Part shown: piece by piece, positions 1 through 8,241 of the stretch
Layout of the letters: each line of letters opens with the position of its first letter
How positions within the stretch are numbered: position 1 is the first letter of the stretch
Source: Arthrobacter cavernae
GTDB lineage: Bacteria > Actinomycetota > Actinomycetes > Actinomycetales > Micrococcaceae
DNA length: 62,843 nucleotides
Assembly (NCBI RefSeq): GCF_017368795.1
Contig: NZ_JAFNLL010000047.1
Coordinates: 1-62,843 of the forward strand
Reading direction: 5' to 3'
The notes under the pieces: model-generated
Databases searched by the model: none
Told to the model about the DNA's origin: nothing
The model's input: the letters and a program-made list of their open reading frames with translations, nothing else
Made by a program: the position numbers and the translations under genes

Positions 1-140
1 GGGATGACGATCTTCTCGCCCTGGGCGAGGGAGGTCTCGAAAACCTCGAACAGGGCGTTGAGGATGGAGTTGACGGCAGCATGGCTGGTTCCGGCCTTTG
101 CTGCAACTTCTGCAACCAACTCACCACGGTTCTTATGCAT
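1..140 (-). CDS. HU-family DNA-binding protein, N-terminal part (runs off the window)
   Basis: Reading leftwards from an ATG at 140 gives a protein beginning MHKNRGELVAEVAAKAG, followed by the helices typical of the HU/IHF N-terminus (TSHAAVNSILNALFEVFE and QGEKIVIP). HU proteins are small dimeric histone-like proteins that bend and compact DNA. A good ribosome binding site (GGGAGGA) sits just upstream of the start. Only 46 codons are inside the window and the rest is missing on the left. Plasmid-borne HU copies are common in actinobacteria, but chromosomal origin cannot be excluded from this fragment. Confidence 0.85.
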   Translation of the reverse strand, partial: MHKNRGELVAEVAAKAGTSHAAVNSILNALFEVFETSLAQGEKIVI

Positions 141-276
141 AGCATGTCCTCCCGGACTTCGGGTCGGTAAACAAAGCACACGGCCGGATACAAGCCGACA
201 TCGCAGAACTTACCAGCACAGCCCGGGGCGGTCCATAGACCCGGCACGGAACCGGACTGGCCGCTCCGGTAGGGGC

Positions 277-1290
277 TTACTTTTCGCAGGCAATGCCGTC
301 GCCATCGCGGTCCAGGCTCCTGCTGTAGCCTGGTTGGCCGGCATGGAGTGGAGCTGCCCCGGCTGCTCTCACTGCTGCGCAGTTTGCGTAGTGCACTGCA
401 GGCGCTGGCGCCACCGGCGCGGGTGCTACGGGTGCCGGTGCCACGGCGGATTGGATCGGCTCAGGCGAGGGCGGCGCCTTCTCATTGGTAGGCGCCAGCT
501 GAGCTGAACAGTCCCCGAGGATGCCTGCCATCGCGTCGTGTTCAGCTTGCGTTACCCACAGGGTGTATGTTGCTTTCACTGAAATCTGGCGGGCGACATA
601 TTCGCAACGGAAGCTCTTGTTCGGCGGCAGCCAGGTGGCAGCGTCACCGTCACCCTTCTTGAGGTTTGTAGGCCCGTCAGTTGCCTGGAGGTTCAGGGGA
701 TCATTGGCAAACGCTGTGCGCTGCTCGATGGTCAGCTGCTGGGCACCTTTCTGCCAGGCATCGCTGAGTGCGACCACGTGATCAATCTGAACTGCACCGC
801 TGGTGGCGGCGCCGCGCAGGAAGTCAATGCTCTTTGCGGTGTAAGGGTCCGCGAGGGTTCCACTTTGGACCTTGCACGGAACGCTGCTGGTGAAGGTCAC
901 CGCGGTCAGATCGCGTTTAAGCGTGTCATTGCGGGTATCGCAGCCGTTTCCATCGACATCTGCCCATGCCTGGCCGAAAGCAGCACGGTCGTACCCGGTC
1001 TTGGGTGCCCTGCCTTTGACCTGCAGCGTGGCCAGCAAATCCAGCGCCTTCGTTGCGTACGCCGGCTGTGAGCGCGGGGCTGCGAAGCCGCCTCCGCTGG
1101 CAGGTGCCGTCACGCCGTCAGGGTCAAGCGGCGACCCAGCCCCGGCCGGCGTCGGTGTCGGTGACGGACTGGCTGAAGTGGTGGACGGGACCGCGGTGGC
1201 CGACGTGGACGGGGAGCCCCCACATGCCGACAGCGTGAGTCCAGCGGACGCAATCAGGGCCAGAGCGACCAGGGACTTTGCGTATCTCAC
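277..1290 (-). CDS. Secreted lipoprotein with HNH-type (DUF1524/GmrSD C-terminal-like) domain and excalibur motif
   Basis: The likely start is GTG at 1290 (AAAGG box about 8 bases upstream), giving 337 residues. Residues 1-23 form a lipoprotein signal peptide ending in lipobox LSAC (Cys23), followed by a Ser/Thr/Pro linker. The central part contains IDHVVALSDAW and NDPLNLQATDG, the signature of HNH endonuclease-like proteins of the DUF1524 group, with the metal-binding His in DHV. A Pro/Ala-rich PVAPAP repeat leads to a C-terminal DRDGDGIACE excalibur-type calcium-binding motif. It is probably an exported, membrane-anchored nuclease that degrades extracellular DNA or acts at the cell surface. 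The family call is firm; the substrate is unknown. It runs opposite to the kfrA-like gene and looks monocistronic. Confidence 0.8.
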   Translation of the reverse strand: MRYAKSLVALALIASAGLTLSACGGSPSTSATAVPSTTSASPSPTPTPAGAGSPLDPDGVTAPASGGGFAAPRSQPAYATKALDLLATLQVKGRAPKTGYDRAAFGQAWADVDGNGCDTRNDTLKRDLTAVTFTSSVPCKVQSGTLADPYTAKSIDFLRGAATSGAVQIDHVVALSDAWQKGAQQLTIEQRTAFANDPLNLQATDGPTNLKKGDGDAATWLPPNKSFRCEYVARQISVKATYTLWVTQAEHDAMAGILGDCSAQLAPTNEKAPPSPEPIQSAVAPAPVAPAPVAPAPAVHYANCAAVRAAGAAPLHAGQPGYSRSLDRDGDGIACEK

Positions 1291-1511
1291 TGCATGCCTT
1301 TCAGGGGGTTTGCATGGTGCTTCTTGCCAGTGTCTGCATCGTCTCATGCGGCTGTAGACGCCCCTACCAAGGGAGTCAATTGTATCGAACTGTGGTTCCT
1401 GTCAGTCCCCCTACGTGGACGAGAGGTGGTTCGGCACGGAGATCAACCCCGACGGCCGGATCACGCCAGCCGGCGCCCGGAGCCGGTGCTCCGACCTCCT
1501 ATCCCAAGCCC

Positions 1512-1547
1512 AGTAGTAGGAGTAGTATTGTTACTACTCCTACTACT
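1512..1547. promoter_or_regulatory. Perfect 16-bp inverted repeat upstream of kfrA-like gene (probable operator)
   Basis: Left arm AGTAGTAGGAGTAGTA (1512-1527) and right arm TACTACTCCTACTACT (1532-1547) are exact reverse complements separated by four bases (TTGT). The repeat ends 24 bases before the start codon at 1572. KfrA proteins bind inverted repeats in their own promoters, so this is most likely the autoregulatory operator. Each arm is itself built from AGTAGTA units, which suits cooperative binding by a coiled-coil dimer or multimer. Confidence 0.75.
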
Positions 1548-1571
1548 AATGGATTTGATGAGGTGCTTCTG

Positions 1572-2177
1572 ATGACGCTGAGCGTGAAAGACCGAGTGTT
1601 CGCCGCGGCCGAGGAGATCAGTGCCGAGCGCCGGCCGACTGTCTCGACGGTCCGCGCGGCCGCGGGCGTGAGCAACGCCGACGCCACCCGGTACCTGAAG
1701 GAATGGGCCGAGGAGAAGCAGGCCGCGGGCGGGCAGCTCGCCGCGACCCCCGCGGTGCTGCTGGAGCAGGCAGCCCGCCTGGCCGGCGCCTGCTGGACGG
1801 AGGCATCCACCCTGGCCGCCGAGCGCCACGCCGCCGTTGAAGCGGGCTGGGCCCAGGAACGCAAGGACAGGGACCTGGAGATCGCCGAGCTCGTCGCCGA
1901 CCTGGACAAGGCCACCGCCGAGAGCGACACGGCCGCGGCCGGGCATGCCCAGGAGATCGAGCGGCTGGAGGCGCAGCGGACGGCGCTGGAGCGCCAGCTC
2001 GCCGTCATCGGCAAGCAGCTGGAAGACGCGCGGGATTCCGCGGCTGCCGCCGGCAGGGAGGCCGCGGACGCGGCCCGGAAGCTGGCCACCGCCGAAGCAC
2101 GAGCCACGACCCTGGAACAGGTGCACAACGCCCTGCTGCAGCGTGTCTCCCCGGAGACGAAGAATGCCGGCAGCTAA
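1572..2177 (+). CDS. KfrA-like plasmid DNA-binding coiled-coil protein
   Basis: The 201-residue protein starts MTLSVKDRVFAAAEEI and has an N-terminal helix-turn-helix region matching the KfrA N-terminal domain (RRPTVSTVRAAAGVSNADATRYLKEW, residues about 18-45). The rest is a long Ala/Glu/Arg-rich coiled coil with heptad-like spacing. KfrA proteins are plasmid nucleoid-associated repressors that help stable inheritance. The start was placed at 1572 because homology begins there and a perfect inverted repeat lies just upstream; an upstream in-frame extension has no family resemblance. The gene is followed after its stop by an in-frame open stretch and then a membrane-protein gene, suggesting an operon. 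Confidence 0.8.
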   Translation: MTLSVKDRVFAAAEEISAERRPTVSTVRAAAGVSNADATRYLKEWAEEKQAAGGQLAATPAVLLEQAARLAGACWTEASTLAAERHAAVEAGWAQERKDRDLEIAELVADLDKATAESDTAAAGHAQEIERLEAQRTALERQLAVIGKQLEDARDSAAAAGREAADAARKLATAEARATTLEQVHNALLQRVSPETKNAGS

Positions 2178-2405
2178 AAGCTCACATCCTTCCCGGCGTA
2201 CTTCACGGAAAGCGATGCCGAGCAGGTCCGGGCCGCGTCCATCACCGAACTCATCGAGGCCGCCACCCTGCGCGAAGTGAAGCGCCTGCAACGCAAACAC
2301 AACAACGGGAGGACATGGGACGGCGTCCCGGCCGGGGCGCTGCGGCCAGGGCGCCGGACACGCGAAGAATCCCGGCACCGGAACGAGAACAGGCAGGCGA
2401 AGTGA
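2178..2405 (+). pseudogene. Open stretch in frame after the kfrA-like stop, without a start codon
   Basis: Directly after the TAA of the kfrA-like gene the same frame stays open for 75 codons (for example ESDAEQVRAASITELIEAA and REVKRLQRKHNN) and ends at a TGA that is immediately followed by the ATG of the next gene. There is no ATG, and the only in-frame GTG is too late to be useful. The composition looks coding (helical, charged). Either the kfrA-like gene was once longer and gained a nonsense codon, or this is the 3' remnant of a separate gene that lost its start. No family was recognised. Confidence 0.4.
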
Positions 2406-3059
2406 ATGCAGGTTGAGAAGGCCACTCTGGCCGACGTGTGGCCCCTGGCCTGGACGGTGTCGCTGGCGTTCTCCAGCGAGTCCACGCGGCCGATGCTCAG
2501 GCTTCGGGCCGCCTTGGGGTACTGCCGGCATCTTGTGTACCTGGTGCCGGCCGCCCTCGACGGATGCCTGTGGCACAGCAACCGGCGCATGGCCATGGGC
2601 ATCGAATCCGGCAAACCAGGCCGGAGCCGCAGCACCTGGCTCCTGGCGGTCACCGTCGTTCCCATGCTGGGCGCGGTGGCGTCGCTGGGCCTGGCGGATC
2701 CCGGCACCCGGCAGGAGGCTCAACGGGTTGTGGCCGTGCTGAACACCAGCATGGTCATCTTGGCCACCGTGTTTGCGGTCTGTGCCGTTGCCATCGTGCG
2801 CAGCCGCCCCATCCGGCACGCCAAGGCCTACTCCGCCATCACGGCCTGGAAGCGGGACCTGCACCCCGCGCAGCCGTACACCATCGCCTACCTGGCCAAG
2901 CATCCGGAGGAAGATCCCGGGGCCGGTTTCCGCTTCGCGAAAGCAGACCTGGCCGCCGTCGTGCCGGCCGGCAGCCCGCTGTGCACCACCGCCCGGACCA
3001 GCCGCCACATCCGCGCCTACCAGGCAGCCGGCTTCACCCAATTACTAATGAGGGCGTAA
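2406..3059 (+). CDS. Hypothetical membrane protein with possible acetyltransferase-like C-terminus
   Basis: The 217-residue protein has two hydrophobic helices (about residues 77-95 and 110-135) flanked by basic loops. After these come a soluble region and a C-terminal ARTSRHIRAYQAAGF segment resembling the last helix and strand of GNAT acetyltransferases (Asn/Ala-x-x-x-Tyr-x-x-x-Gly-Phe pattern). The central GNAT acetyl-CoA loop is not evident, so catalytic function is doubtful. The ATG directly follows the TGA of the preceding open stretch, which suggests translational coupling. The role is unknown; its position next to a KfrA-like gene points to plasmid accessory functions. Confidence 0.5.
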   Translation: MQVEKATLADVWPLAWTVSLAFSSESTRPMLRLRAALGYCRHLVYLVPAALDGCLWHSNRRMAMGIESGKPGRSRSTWLLAVTVVPMLGAVASLGLADPGTRQEAQRVVAVLNTSMVILATVFAVCAVAIVRSRPIRHAKAYSAITAWKRDLHPAQPYTIAYLAKHPEEDPGAGFRFAKADLAAVVPAGSPLCTTARTSRHIRAYQAAGFTQLLMRA

Positions 3060-3294
3060 GTAGATCGACTTCTTGGCGAGGTCTTGGAAGAACGGACCAT
3101 GCGTGCGAATGATGCCTGACATCGTGGCCGGCTTCTTCCACGACCCCAACCTCGCCTACCTCAGGACCGCGTAACCACACTCGTCGACCACTAACGCACT
3201 CCTTAGTAATGCGACGGGTTCCCGTGCTTCATTGATGATCATCGACAGACTCTGTTCACGTTTGTGTTGTGATTTGATCTGTACGATGTGCGGA
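3060..3294. other. Intergenic stretch with a short conserved-looking peptide relic
   Basis: Positions 3114-3176 read MPDIVAGFFHDPNLAYLRTA in the plus direction. This looks like the C-terminal end of a protein but has no ribosome binding site and no upstream continuation. The remaining sequence is GC-poor relative to its neighbours and shows no recognisable gene. Confidence 0.3.
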
Positions 3295-4302
3295 TCAGAA
3301 GGTGAGCGTCCAGCCCTCCCGTCTGGCCTGGTCCTTGGTGTAGGACACGCCGTGCGCCTTCAGCCCCTGTGGATCCAGCAGCGTGATCACCCCGCCGCTG
3401 TTGCCCAGCTGCACGCCGTCGGCGATGGGCACCTGCAGGGTTGCCCCGGCAGCCAGCCGGCCGGCCGGAACCGGGCAGCTTTTCTTCAGCCGGTCCGCGA
3501 TCCGCCATCCGGTCAGGTCGACCGGCTCCGGGGAGGCGTTGAGCAGGAGCACGGACTCCGCCTCGGGCGCCGGGCCTGCCGGGTTGACGAGCGCGGACAG
3601 GATCCGCAGCGCCGCCTCCCCGGGTTCGGGACGCGGCCGCGCGCCTTCGATCGAGTGCCCCGTGACGTCGTCGGTATGCCAGGACTGGCTCTGGAAGGCG
3701 AGAAAGACCGCCACCCAGCGGTCCTCGCCGGGGAAGTGCAGCAGCAGGGCGCCGTCCTGCCATACGCCGTCGTCCCGGCGGAAGGCGGCACTGTTGCCCT
3801 GGTTCATGTGGACGTCGTGCACCCCGTTGCCGGGGGCGAACCCGAAGACCTTGTCCGGGATGCCCGGCTCGGGGCCCCAGGGCTCGCCGAAGACGAACAG
3901 CCGCGCATCCGCGTCACCGGCGGCCCGCAGCACGTAATGGTCCAGCAGGTCCGCCAGGTCATTGTCCGGACCTGCTGCCTCCGGCGGCAGCAGCCGCATA
4001 TTCGCCGGATCGAACAGGTTGCCGCGGATGAAATCCAGGTTGGCCCGGCCGGGCCCGGAGGGCAGCCGCGTCCATCCGGTTCCGGCACCGGGCAACAGAC
4101 CCAGAACCGGATGCCGGAAATTGTCATCCGTGAGATACAGCAGTTCCGAGGGCGACTGCTGGGACTGGACGTTCACGGCGGCACGGTAGTGTGTGCCGCC
4201 GTCGTCCTGCAGATGGATCTGGTAGTGGGGCGTGTCGGACGCCCCCTCCCGGCGGCGGTCCACCGCCCTGGCCGCCAGCACACCGTAGTTCTTCAAAGGC
4301 AT
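3295..4302 (-). CDS. DUF2278 family protein with lamin-tail-like C-terminal domain
   Basis: The 335-residue protein begins MPLKNYGVLAARAVDRRRE and continues with THYRAAVNVQSQQSPSELLY, the characteristic start of DUF2278 (YukJ-like) proteins, which usually span about 200-220 residues. The last third (from ESVLLLNASPEPVDLTGWRI to the end) has the NxxxxxxDLTGW pattern of a lamin-tail beta-sandwich domain. DUF2278 proteins have no established biochemical role. The gene is downstream, on the same strand, of a protease gene and two small beta-rich genes, so it may belong to the same unit. It has no signal peptide. Confidence 0.8.
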   Translation of the reverse strand: MPLKNYGVLAARAVDRRREGASDTPHYQIHLQDDGGTHYRAAVNVQSQQSPSELLYLTDDNFRHPVLGLLPGAGTGWTRLPSGPGRANLDFIRGNLFDPANMRLLPPEAAGPDNDLADLLDHYVLRAAGDADARLFVFGEPWGPEPGIPDKVFGFAPGNGVHDVHMNQGNSAAFRRDDGVWQDGALLLHFPGEDRWVAVFLAFQSQSWHTDDVTGHSIEGARPRPEPGEAALRILSALVNPAGPAPEAESVLLLNASPEPVDLTGWRIADRLKKSCPVPAGRLAAGATLQVPIADGVQLGNSGGVITLLDPQGLKAHGVSYTKDQARREGWTLTF

Positions 4303-4478
4303 GGCTTCCTCCCATTCATGGGTTCAATCCGGTCGGCGGTGGCCCCGCCGACGGCGGCCGCCTCAGAACCCTGCTGTGCGCCGCCGCCCGGTTTGTCACG
4401 AGGCGACGATCGGCACAACAAGCGCAGCCTGAGAGCAGTGCAGGACCGGATTTTCGATGGTGTGTGATGGAGTCCGAA

Positions 4479-4797
4479 TTACGCGGTGGTGAATTGCTCG
4501 CAATCCTCCAGCACTGTGATCGTGACGACCACGTTGAGGGGGGAAGGAAAATCCGAGTGCAGATGAAACTCCACTCCGCCGCCCTCGTCGCCGTGGACAC
4601 CGATATTCGTCACGAATACATTGGCCTCCCCGAGATGGGGCCGTATGTGTTCCAGATCGCCCGGTACGGGCCTGCGGGGCGCAGCCATTCGGCCGCAGTG
4701 ATGATCACGGCCGATTTGGCGTTAATCGGGGTCCAGTTGAAGTTTCTTCTTACCCGCCCTGCACTTCTGAATAGAAGACACGTATTGAACGCGCCAT
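4479..4797 (-). pseudogene. Small conserved-looking gene broken by two single-base frameshifts
   Basis: A strong start (AAGGAG, six bases, ATG at 4797) opens MARSIRVFYSEVQGG and then meets TAA. One base later in register the protein continues as RRNFNWTPINAKSAVIITAA, and after a second shift as HLGEANVFVTNIGVHGDEGG to the end at 4479. Adding one G to the run at 4753-4755 (complement CCC) and one C to the complement of the G run at 4637-4640 restores one continuous protein of about 105 residues. No family was recognised; it appears beta-rich. It lies between the DUF2278 gene and another small beta-rich gene, on the same strand. Confidence 0.6.
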
Positions 4798-5010
4798 GGT
4801 GAAACTCCTTATATTGACGGTGGAAACGACCGTTGCCGGTCCTCACCGCGGTCTTGGTTTCATGGCAATCGGACGCGCTGCGGCTTCTGGGTCCTTTCTT
4901 CGCGGATTCTGCTGTGTAACGCCCCTGCGGCGCCGCCTCAATATTGTGAGCGCTTTTCCGGGCTGTGGCTGGAAGATCACCGGCGGAAAGGGCCAGAGTC
5001 CGCCGGGCTG

Positions 5011-5310
5011 TCACAGGTAGCCGAACGGTGCCGGCTGTTCAGCCACTCTGATCGTGCTATGGTCCTTGAGCGATAAACCGATCCAGTGTTCTTTGGCGAC
5101 GGAAATTGAGCGCTCCACCGAGAGCGAGAGGCCGGGTACGGACACGCCGAGTTCGATCGTGTCTGTCTCAACCTCGGCTGAGAACGAGTCAGCAAAGCCG
5201 GTCTGCATCCGGGTGGTGGGCGTCCCCTGGTAGCAGAGGCCGCCATTGACGGAGACCTCTACCTGGCCACCGTCCCATCCTTCCTGGAATTCAACGTGGA
5301 CGATGTTCAC
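5011..5310 (-). CDS. Small beta-rich hypothetical protein
   Basis: The protein is 99 residues, beginning MNIVHVEFQEGWDGGQVEV, with alternating hydrophobic strands and no membrane segment or signal peptide. Its start overlaps the end of the protease gene by four bases (ATGA arrangement), so the two are almost certainly co-transcribed and translationally coupled. No family was recognised. The strand-rich pattern would suit a small beta-sandwich binding or immunity-like partner of the protease, but that is inference from position only. Confidence 0.6.
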   Translation of the reverse strand: MNIVHVEFQEGWDGGQVEVSVNGGLCYQGTPTTRMQTGFADSFSAEVETDTIELGVSVPGLSLSVERSISVAKEHWIGLSLKDHSTIRVAEQPAPFGYL

Positions 5311-7583
5311 GTAGATGGCTTGTTCTTCCTTTGAGGGGACGAACTCGCAGAGGATCGGCTCTTCCTCCCGGCAGACCGGTCGGACGGTTCATAGTCCTCG
5401 ATTTTATCTGCCACCTCGTTGAGAACCGACTCCAGAACGCCGCGATCTGACAGTACGTCGTGCAGGGAGGTCTGCATGGATGCGGCTGAATCCTCGGCGC
5501 CGGCACGGTCCAGCGCTTCGCTGAAGGTTTCAACGTTTCGCCGGAATTCGATGTGTCCTAAGGTTTCTGCTGCTTCCTGACCGGTCATGGTGGCCTCGAC
5601 CAGGCTCAGGGCTTCATCTACTTTGGCATGTCTTTTCTTGAACGATCCGTTGGCTGCCGCCACAGATGTCATCTCTGTTTCGGTATCCGGGATACTCAGG
5701 GTCTTGTAGTCCCTGACGAGGGGTTGAGCCAGGGCGGCGGCGGCGTGGATCGCTGCGCGACTCGAGGGCAACCTCTCCATGGTCTCCCGGAGCGTATCGT
5801 TGGCTGTTTCGAGGACTGCCGTGCCGGTGAAGGCCAGGGTGCGACCGACATCTTCGGTAAAGAAGTCGCCCGCCACCGCCTCTTCGTCCCAGCTGCGGGG
5901 CGGAGCAATACGCAGCCGGAAGGGATCGCTGAAGACGATTTCCCCGTCTACTTCGGCTGCCACTGAAATGTCGTACACCCCTGGCTCGGAGACGTCCCAA
6001 CCGTTAAGCCCCGCGTAGATCGGCAATGATTCATACACCGCTTCACCGCTGTGGAGGACCTGCGCTGCGGGCTCCGTGCAGTACTGGGCGTAGGGCTGCC
6101 ATTGGCGGGCAGGCTTACCGTCCCGTTTAATGATGGCAAGTATTGCCTGGGGACTGAGGATATTGGCCCGGACAATTTTAGGCTCGGCACTGGCGTTGGT
6201 GAGCTTGAGTTCGAGTGTCACCGGCTCGAGAAACTCAAATACCGGCTTCTCCCGATTCGCACGCACCTCCAACCGGAATTCAGGCCGCCGCTCCAACGAG
6301 TCGGGGCTTTCGAAGCCATGGTGGTCAAACCAGTCCGCATTGCCCATCTGGACAAACCGGGCTGGCGCATGGCGCATGAAGAGGAGTTCGGCGTCGCTGA
6401 AACGGAACCCGAAGTCGGCGAAAAAGGCAGACTGTCCCCCGGAGACGCTGAACGGGTAATTCATGAACGACCGTGCCTCCGGTTCATCTGCCAGAGGCAA
6501 CCATGGGGTGCCGAGTGATTTTTGCCATGAATGGGCCAGGTTGAATGCGTGTCCCATCTCGTGTGCTGCCGTCCAGAACTTCATTCGGCGGATCCAGGCA
6601 TTCGGCGCGGCATCGCCCGGAGGTGCGTTTTGGATGAACGACTCCGTGAAAATCGCCGTTCCCTGCCGATGATTGGGCCCGATGTCGTCGAACATGATGC
6701 CGCCCAGGGATGTTCCTTGATCGTGCAGAGCCGCCGACAGGACCCACAGTGACCATCGCGGTGCATTGGTGAACCGTGACCAAAAGGTCTGCATTGCATC
6801 GTGCATTTCGGCGTCGCTCCAGACCCCGTTTGCGCCTGCGCCGGACAGAGGGACCTGCCCGTTACCGCCTGAGTTTGTCACCGCGAAGCCTGCCCTGCGA
6901 TAGACGGTGTCAAGGGAAAGACTTTCGCCGGGCAGCGCAACGGGCCGGTTGGGGTGATCGTGTGTATTGATCGATACCACCGGGTTGGCATCGGCGGTTG
7001 CGTCAAATTCAAATTCCACGGGGCGGTATGTGCTGGCCTTCCAGGTGTGGGTGCGTGCGAGGGGGGTTATCCCGGCCCCGCTGAAGGTCACCGTTGCCTT
7101 ATTGGGCTGGCCAAGGATGCCCACGCGCACCACCGCGATATCCACGCGGGTATACGGAAATGCGGTGGTGTTTCCATCGCGGTACCAGATGGGCCCGCCC
7201 CAGCGGTTGTTGCCCGTCTTGACGAGGGACGCGATCCAGTGATGGAGCTCGGTGAATCGTGAGTAGGACGTGCCGCTGGCCGTCATTTGCGGATAGGGCC
7301 CGTCGACGTCGAGACGGAGCTCCTCGCGTCCAAACAGCGGAAAGACCGGGACCGCGGCCTGCGGCTCGGCACTGACCTCATGGGTTCCGTCCAGGTTGGG
7401 ACCTGCACCGGGAACCGGCATCGGCGGATGCAGGAAACTCCATGAATAGAGGCCGCTCAGAGAGCGAGGAAAGGGGATCTGGATGAAATCCAACTCCGAG
7501 AATTCCTCTGGTTCGCCATACTCAATCTCATTCGAAGTGAAAACGTGCTGCAGGGGCAATCCTTCACCCTTAACATCGGTCAT
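5307..7583 (-). CDS. Large cytosolic-type zinc metalloprotease (HExxHxxxxxH)
   Basis: The protein is 758 residues. Around residue 340 it carries AAHEMGHAFNLAHSW, a full metzincin-type zinc motif HExxHxxxxxH with the catalytic Glu and three His ligands; a Met about 30 residues later (SFMNYPF) fits the metzincin Met-turn. The N-terminal 300 residues look beta-rich and may be a prodomain or recognition module. The C-terminal 250 residues include a beta-sandwich-like segment (EFLEPVTLELKLTNASAEP) and a helical tail ending in a Lys/Ser-rich stretch. No signal peptide is present, which is unusual for metzincins and suggests cytosolic action or a non-Sec export route. It leads a minus-strand unit with the small gene at 5011-5310. 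Confidence 0.75.
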   Translation of the reverse strand: MTDVKGEGLPLQHVFTSNEIEYGEPEEFSELDFIQIPFPRSLSGLYSWSFLHPPMPVPGAGPNLDGTHEVSAEPQAAVPVFPLFGREELRLDVDGPYPQMTASGTSYSRFTELHHWIASLVKTGNNRWGGPIWYRDGNTTAFPYTRVDIAVVRVGILGQPNKATVTFSGAGITPLARTHTWKASTYRPVEFEFDATADANPVVSINTHDHPNRPVALPGESLSLDTVYRRAGFAVTNSGGNGQVPLSGAGANGVWSDAEMHDAMQTFWSRFTNAPRWSLWVLSAALHDQGTSLGGIMFDDIGPNHRQGTAIFTESFIQNAPPGDAAPNAWIRRMKFWTAAHEMGHAFNLAHSWQKSLGTPWLPLADEPEARSFMNYPFSVSGGQSAFFADFGFRFSDAELLFMRHAPARFVQMGNADWFDHHGFESPDSLERRPEFRLEVRANREKPVFEFLEPVTLELKLTNASAEPKIVRANILSPQAILAIIKRDGKPARQWQPYAQYCTEPAAQVLHSGEAVYESLPIYAGLNGWDVSEPGVYDISVAAEVDGEIVFSDPFRLRIAPPRSWDEEAVAGDFFTEDVGRTLAFTGTAVLETANDTLRETMERLPSSRAAIHAAAALAQPLVRDYKTLSIPDTETEMTSVAAANGSFKKRHAKVDEALSLVEATMTGQEAAETLGHIEFRRNVETFSEALDRAGAEDSAASMQTSLHDVLSDRGVLESVLNEVADKIEDYEPSDRSAGRKSRSSASSSPQRKNKPST

Positions 7584-8241
7584 TGTGTTTCCTCCATCGT
7601 TGGGAAAAGTCTGCAGAGGCCGTGTTGAGTCCGCTATCCAACAAAGCGAATAGAATCAGCATTGTCCGTGGGCCACGCTCACGGTAGATGGGCGCCGATC
7701 CCGGCGCACAAGGATTTCGAAATCCCGGCGCATCACAATCAGTACTGCTGCTATGCGTTACTACAGCGTTATTTTCAGCAGGAACGGCCAAGAACGGCCA
7801 AGCAAGTTCCGGCCGGTTCAGGTGCACAACCATGCCAATACGAGACAAACAGCTTCAGAGTGGACCCATTAACAACGTGTGTCAAGATGTCGCGTTGACT
7901 CTCAAAGATGCCCGCGTAGCAGCATTGACCGAAGTATCCGGACGTGCATACTGGAAGGTAGCCCGTCAATATGCTGTTTGACTGGGAAAAATGGCAGAGC
8001 GCCACTACATTACATCCCGCTTCCTACAGCGGATGCCGTTGGCTGACTCTGGTGAGGTCGTCCGTCTGACCTGAGCCGGGCGGCCGCAGCGCTTCGGCGC
8101 TCCACAGGGCTTCGCTGAACTTCCCAGAATTGTCGACGCGCCGTTCTGCAAAAGGGCTCGGCTGATCTGCAGTTCGGCTTGGTGCAGCCGGCCCTCGCAG
8201 CGGAAACCAACGCTCCATGATTCACGACAGGAGAAGCCGCC
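7584..8241. other. 658-base divergent intergenic region
   Basis: This lies between the minus-strand protease gene and the plus-strand GMC gene and should hold both promoters. It contains a tandem AACGGCCAAG duplication near 7785-7803. It is less GC-rich than the flanking genes, and no convincing gene or RNA was seen. A plus-strand open stretch ending near 7981 has no start signal or recognisable family. Confidence 0.4.

Noticed and set aside
1461..3041. 526-codon minus-strand frame opposite the kfrA-like and membrane-protein genes
   Set aside because: Low-complexity Gly/Arg/Gln-rich translation; the sense strand carries KfrA-like and membrane-protein features.
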